Source: Desulfobacteraceae bacterium
GTDB lineage: Bacteria > Desulfobacterota > Desulfobacteria > Desulfobacterales > Desulfobacteraceae
Length of the DNA: 7,943 bases
Assembly (NCBI GenBank): GCA_024225895.1
Contig: JAAEMC010000263.1
Span: 1 to 7,943 of the forward strand
Direction of reading: 5' to 3'
Part shown: positions 5,689 through 7,943 of the stretch, one piece after another
Layout: each line of letters opens with the position of its first letter
How positions within the stretch are numbered: the stretch's first letter is position 1
Translations under genes and position numbers: made by a program
The notes under the pieces: model-generated
What the model was told of the DNA's origin: nothing
What the model saw: only the letters and a program-made list of their open reading frames with translations
Databases searched by the model: none

Positions 5689-6864
5689 ATGAAAACATCA
5701 GTTATTACCGGTCTTGAAAATATTAAAAAAGAACCTTTGGCATCCTTAAAGGGAAAAAACCTTGGATTGCTGGCCAATCCAGCTTCTCTTGACCGGTCTT
5801 TCACCCATGCCTCCCAGGTGATCAGCCAGATTTACCCGGGTCAGTTAAAAGCATTGTTCTCTCCACAGCACGGCTTTTATGCCGAAAAACAAGATAACAT
5901 GATTGAGTCTGTGCATGGGATGGAGCCGACATTGAATATCCCCATATTCAGTTTATACTGTGATACAAGGATCCCGACATTGGAAATGTTTGATTTAATC
6001 GATGTGCTTTTGATTGATATCCAGGACGTGGGGACACGGGTCTATACCTTTATTTATACAATTTCCCATTGCCTGGAAGTTGCAGCCGCCCTCAATAAAA
6101 AAGTGATTATTCTGGACCGGCCAAATCCCATTGGCGGCATCCAGGTGGAGGGCAATATTCTTGAAATAGAATATGCTTCTTTTGTGGGCCGTTTCCCTAT
6201 CCCCATGCGCCATGGCATGACGGTTGGTGAAATCTCTGCTTTTTTTAACCGGCAACAGGGAATCGGGTGTGATCTTGAGATCGTACCTTTAAAAGGCTGG
6301 AACCGTAAGATGTATTTTAAGGATACAGGACTTGCATGGGTTGCTCCCTCACCGAACCTGCCCAGCCCTTATTCCTGCATGGTTTATCCCGGCCAAGTGA
6401 TATTTGAGGGTACAAATATTTCTGAGGGCCGTGGAACCACGCTGCCTTTTGAACAATTTGGCGCACCCTTTATTAATATTAAAAAAATTAAATCTGCTGC
6501 TGATGAAAAGATAAAGGGAGCCATTTTAAGACCGGTATGTTTTGAGCCGACATCGGGTAAATTTTCCAATAAAATATGCAGGGGATTTCATATTCATGTC
6601 ATTGATCAAAACCTATTTAAACCCTATTTTGCCTCTTTGATTCTTTTACAGCTAATTATAAAGTTTCATAAAAATGAATTTGAATATAAACCACCTCCCT
6701 ATGAATATGAGTATGATAAATTACCCATGGATCTGATCCTGGGAAGCCGAAAAATTAGGGAACAACTTGATAACATTGAAGATCTCACCCGGATTGAACA
6801 GGGGTGGAAAAAGGAATTGGAAGCTTTTAAAAACCTTTCAAGTAAATTTTATCTGTATGCCTGA
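5689..6864 (+). CDS. namZ: DUF1343 / NamZ-family protein (putative exo-beta-N-acetylmuramidase)
   Basis: 391 residues covering a whole DUF1343 protein (YbbC/NamZ of B. subtilis), a family with members shown to remove N-acetylmuramic acid from the ends of peptidoglycan fragments. Family blocks occur in order: NLGLLANPAS (24-33), FSPQHGFYAE (57-66), DIQDVGTRVYTFIYT (110-124), LDRPNPIGG (142-150), PMRHGMTVGE (172-181), VAPSPNLP (218-225), YPG (233-235) and EGTNISEGRGTTLPFEQFG (240-258). Catalytic residues are not assigned here with certainty. No signal peptide or membrane segment is visible at the N-terminus, so the protein looks cytoplasmic, which would fit turnover of imported wall fragments more than extracellular digestion. 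AGGTG lies 5 nt before the ATG. The gene is divergent from hisC and its last 8 bases overlap the start of the RNase HI gene. The family call is firm; the activity in this organism is inferred. Confidence 0.88.
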   Translation: MKTSVITGLENIKKEPLASLKGKNLGLLANPASLDRSFTHASQVISQIYPGQLKALFSPQHGFYAEKQDNMIESVHGMEPTLNIPIFSLYCDTRIPTLEMFDLIDVLLIDIQDVGTRVYTFIYTISHCLEVAAALNKKVIILDRPNPIGGIQVEGNILEIEYASFVGRFPIPMRHGMTVGEISAFFNRQQGIGCDLEIVPLKGWNRKMYFKDTGLAWVAPSPNLPSPYSCMVYPGQVIFEGTNISEGRGTTLPFEQFGAPFINIKKIKSAADEKIKGAILRPVCFEPTSGKFSNKICRGFHIHVIDQNLFKPYFASLILLQLIIKFHKNEFEYKPPPYEYEYDKLPMDLILGSRKIREQLDNIEDLTRIEQGWKKELEAFKNLSSKFYLYA

Positions 6865-7537
6865 AAATAATGAAAATCAGAACTGGAAGCGAATGAGCTT
6901 CAAAGGCAATAAAGTATGGGCCGCTCTGGATGATGATCAGTCCTTTTTGACAAAAAAAGGAAAGGTATTGATAAAATACAATCTGAAACAGGATTATGAA
7001 TACTGGATAAAAAAAGAGAGCCTTCACCCGGAAAATAAAGCAGTACCAGCTCAAAAGAAAACAAAAGGCTCAAAAAAGATTAAAAATGATACAACAAGGC
7101 AGACCAAAGAAGATGCCTCCACTCAAAAGCTGCCGGATAATTGTATTCAAATATATACAGATGGTGCTTCTTCTGGAAATCCCGGGCCTTCGGGGATAGG
7201 CGTGCTCTTGATTTATCAGAAGAACAAAAAAGAAATTTCACAAAGTATTGGCACTGCCACCAACAATATTGCAGAACTCACTGCAATAAAAATGGCTTTA
7301 AGGGAATTAAAGCGGTATGATCTGCCAGTGCGGTTATTTACAGATTCCAGCTATTGCATCGGACTGTTAACCAAAAACTGGAAGCCCAAAAAAAATCAGG
7401 ATCTTGTTTTTGAAATTAAAGCAATGATAAATAAATTTGAAGATCTCAAGATTATTAAAGTCAAAGGCCACGCAGGTATTAAAGAAAATGAAGTAGCTGA
7501 TTTTTTAGCTACCTCTGCCATAAAAAAAGGCCTGTAG
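6857..7537 (+). CDS. rnhA: Ribonuclease HI with extra N-terminal region
   Basis: 226 residues against 155 in E. coli. RNase HI cuts the RNA strand of RNA/DNA hybrids with metal ions. The catalytic domain is at about 95-226: YTDGASSGNPGP (Asp102), NNIAELTAIKMAL (Glu140), FTDSSYCIG (Asp163), and VKGHAGIKENEVADFLA (His205, Asp215), which is the complete E. coli active-site set. The Asp163-His205 spacing is 42 rather than 54 residues, so the basic protrusion (handle) used for substrate binding in E. coli is largely missing. Residues 12-58 (KRMSFKGNKVWAALDDD to KESLHP) form a small extra region unlike the common RNase H1 hybrid-binding domain as far as I can judge. A lysine-rich linker (about 61-90) follows. 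The ATG overlaps the namZ stop (ATGCCTGA) and has no clear SD, suggesting coupled re-initiation. The ATG at 6893 (GGAAG just before it) would give 214 residues, and an in-frame ATG at 6767 lies inside namZ and is unlikely. Confidence 0.92.
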   Translation: MPENNENQNWKRMSFKGNKVWAALDDDQSFLTKKGKVLIKYNLKQDYEYWIKKESLHPENKAVPAQKKTKGSKKIKNDTTRQTKEDASTQKLPDNCIQIYTDGASSGNPGPSGIGVLLIYQKNKKEISQSIGTATNNIAELTAIKMALRELKRYDLPVRLFTDSSYCIGLLTKNWKPKKNQDLVFEIKAMINKFEDLKIIKVKGHAGIKENEVADFLATSAIKKGL

Positions 7538-7552
7538 TTTAAAACAGGCCTT
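7522..7552. terminator. Shared hairpin terminator between convergent genes
   Basis: Perfect 9-bp arms AAGGCCTGT (7527-7535) and ACAGGCCTT (7544-7552) enclose an 8-nt loop. On the minus strand the second arm runs into seven T residues (7528-7522), a canonical rho-independent terminator for the small membrane protein gene. On the plus strand only TTAATATTCT follows, so it is a weaker terminator for rnhA, whose TAG stop (7535-7537) overlaps the stem. Confidence 0.8.
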
Positions 7553-7579
7553 AATATTCTGTATGTGCTGTATTGTTTC

Positions 7580-7828
7580 TTATTTGTCTTTTTTCAACTC
7601 ATCAATCTCTTTTTCAAGTTCAGCGATTCTGTCATCTGATTCAAGACCTTCTTCGTTTTTCCAGGAGTCCTTTAATTCATCAAATCCAAGATAGAGTGCA
7701 AGGCCGCCGCCCAAAAGAAGCACAGGCGGAATACATCCGGCAAGAATTTGTAAAAACTGGTCAAACCAAACTGCCAAGCCGACCACCCCAAGAAGAACTG
7801 CAATAGCTCCACCAATTAATGTTTTCAT
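7580..7828 (-). CDS. Small two-helix membrane protein, unknown function
   Basis: 82 residues; I do not recognise the family. Two hydrophobic segments are visible, about residues 4-21 (LIGGAIAVLLGVVGLAVW) and 25-47 (FLQILAGCIPPVLLLGGGLA and on). They are joined by a very short turn around Asp23, which suggests a helical hairpin in the inner membrane. The C-terminus is soluble and charged (ELKDSWKNEEGLESDD), ending in a short heptad-like stretch IAELEKEIDELKKD (68-81) that may form a coiled coil. There is one Cys (32) beside a Pro-Pro pair. The frame extends to an ATG at 7843, but that ATG is part of the ATGGAGG ribosome site; GGAGG lies 8 nt before the ATG at 7828, which is therefore chosen. 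The gene stands alone, convergent with rnhA, with a strong terminator and a promoter-like element. This supports a real, independently expressed gene despite its size. Confidence 0.8.
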   Translation of the reverse strand: MKTLIGGAIAVLLGVVGLAVWFDQFLQILAGCIPPVLLLGGGLALYLGFDELKDSWKNEEGLESDDRIAELEKEIDELKKDK

Positions 7829-7836
7829 AAAAAAAT

Positions 7837-7841
7837 CCTCC
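7837..7841 (-). promoter_or_regulatory. Strong ribosome binding site deciding the small protein start
   Basis: GGAGG on the minus strand, 8 nt before the ATG at 7828. The alternative ATG at 7843 overlaps this site and has no SD of its own in view. Confidence 0.85.
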
Positions 7842-7872
7842 ATAAAAGCTTATATTTTTAAAATTGATGACT

Positions 7873-7902
7873 TAACTATTAAACACATAAAAAGATTGTC
7901 AA
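7873..7902 (-). promoter_or_regulatory. Predicted promoter for the small membrane protein gene
   Basis: On the minus strand, a perfect TTGACA (7902-7897) is followed after 18 bp by TAGTTA (7878-7873), or after 15 bp by TAATAG. The -10 match is poor either way, so the start point near 7866 is approximate. A perfect 11-bp inverted repeat, ACTTC-A-GAAGT (7902-7912), touches the upstream edge of the -35 box and could be an operator half-site pair or chance. No gene is seen from 7844 to the window end. Confidence 0.45.
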
Positions 7903-7943
7903 CTTCAGAAGTGGAAGTAATACCATAGGACCTTGCCTAAATC

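Noticed and set aside
6827..7054. Minus-strand open frame with hydrophobic composition opposite the start of rnhA
   Set aside because: The hydrophobic look comes from the Lys/Asn-rich sense codons of RNase HI; no SD found.
7573..7806. Plus-strand open frame opposite the small membrane protein
   Set aside because: The minus-strand frame has a GGAGG site, promoter-like element, membrane helices and a terminator; the plus-strand frame has none of these.

Overview
This is a compact, chromosomal-looking bacterial window of housekeeping genes, moderately AT-rich, with no mobile element, CRISPR array or RNA gene visible. Protein families, the order hisC-cmk-rpsA-sppA and the style of the proteins suggest a Gram-negative anaerobe of the former Deltaproteobacteria, perhaps near Desulfobacter/Desulfobacula. 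This assignment comes from memory of such genomes and is only moderately secure.

Layout. On the left, a YciO/Sua5-family gene (25-633, +) runs head-on into sppA (571-1473, -), and their coding 3' ends overlap by 63 bp. Four minus-strand genes follow, transcribed right to left: hisC (histidinol-phosphate aminotransferase), cmk (CMP kinase), rpsA (ribosomal protein S1) and sppA (signal peptide peptidase). A likely promoter with a perfect TTGACA box lies before hisC. A second promoter, followed at once by a leader hairpin, lies before rpsA. A rho-independent terminator separates rpsA from sppA. To the right of hisC, on the plus strand, a DUF1343/NamZ-family gene (5689-6864) overlaps by 8 bp a ribonuclease HI gene with an extra N-terminal region (6857-7537). 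A shared hairpin terminator separates this pair from a convergent small two-helix membrane protein gene (7580-7828, -) that has its own promoter-like element.

How the genes relate. The minus-strand group combines nucleotide supply (Cmk), translation (S1), histidine synthesis (HisC) and membrane peptide clearance (SppA). It is a conserved neighbourhood more than a single pathway. The plus-strand pair joins a probable cell-wall sugar hydrolase to an RNA/DNA hybrid nuclease, with no obvious biochemical link.

I found no clearly new system. The points most worth a second look are the long Glu/Ala repeat tail of S1 encoded by a nested 12/54/66-bp repeat array, the hairpin at the predicted 5' end of the rpsA message, the unusual RNase HI architecture, the 63-bp convergent overlap, and the mutually exclusive hairpins between rpsA and sppA.
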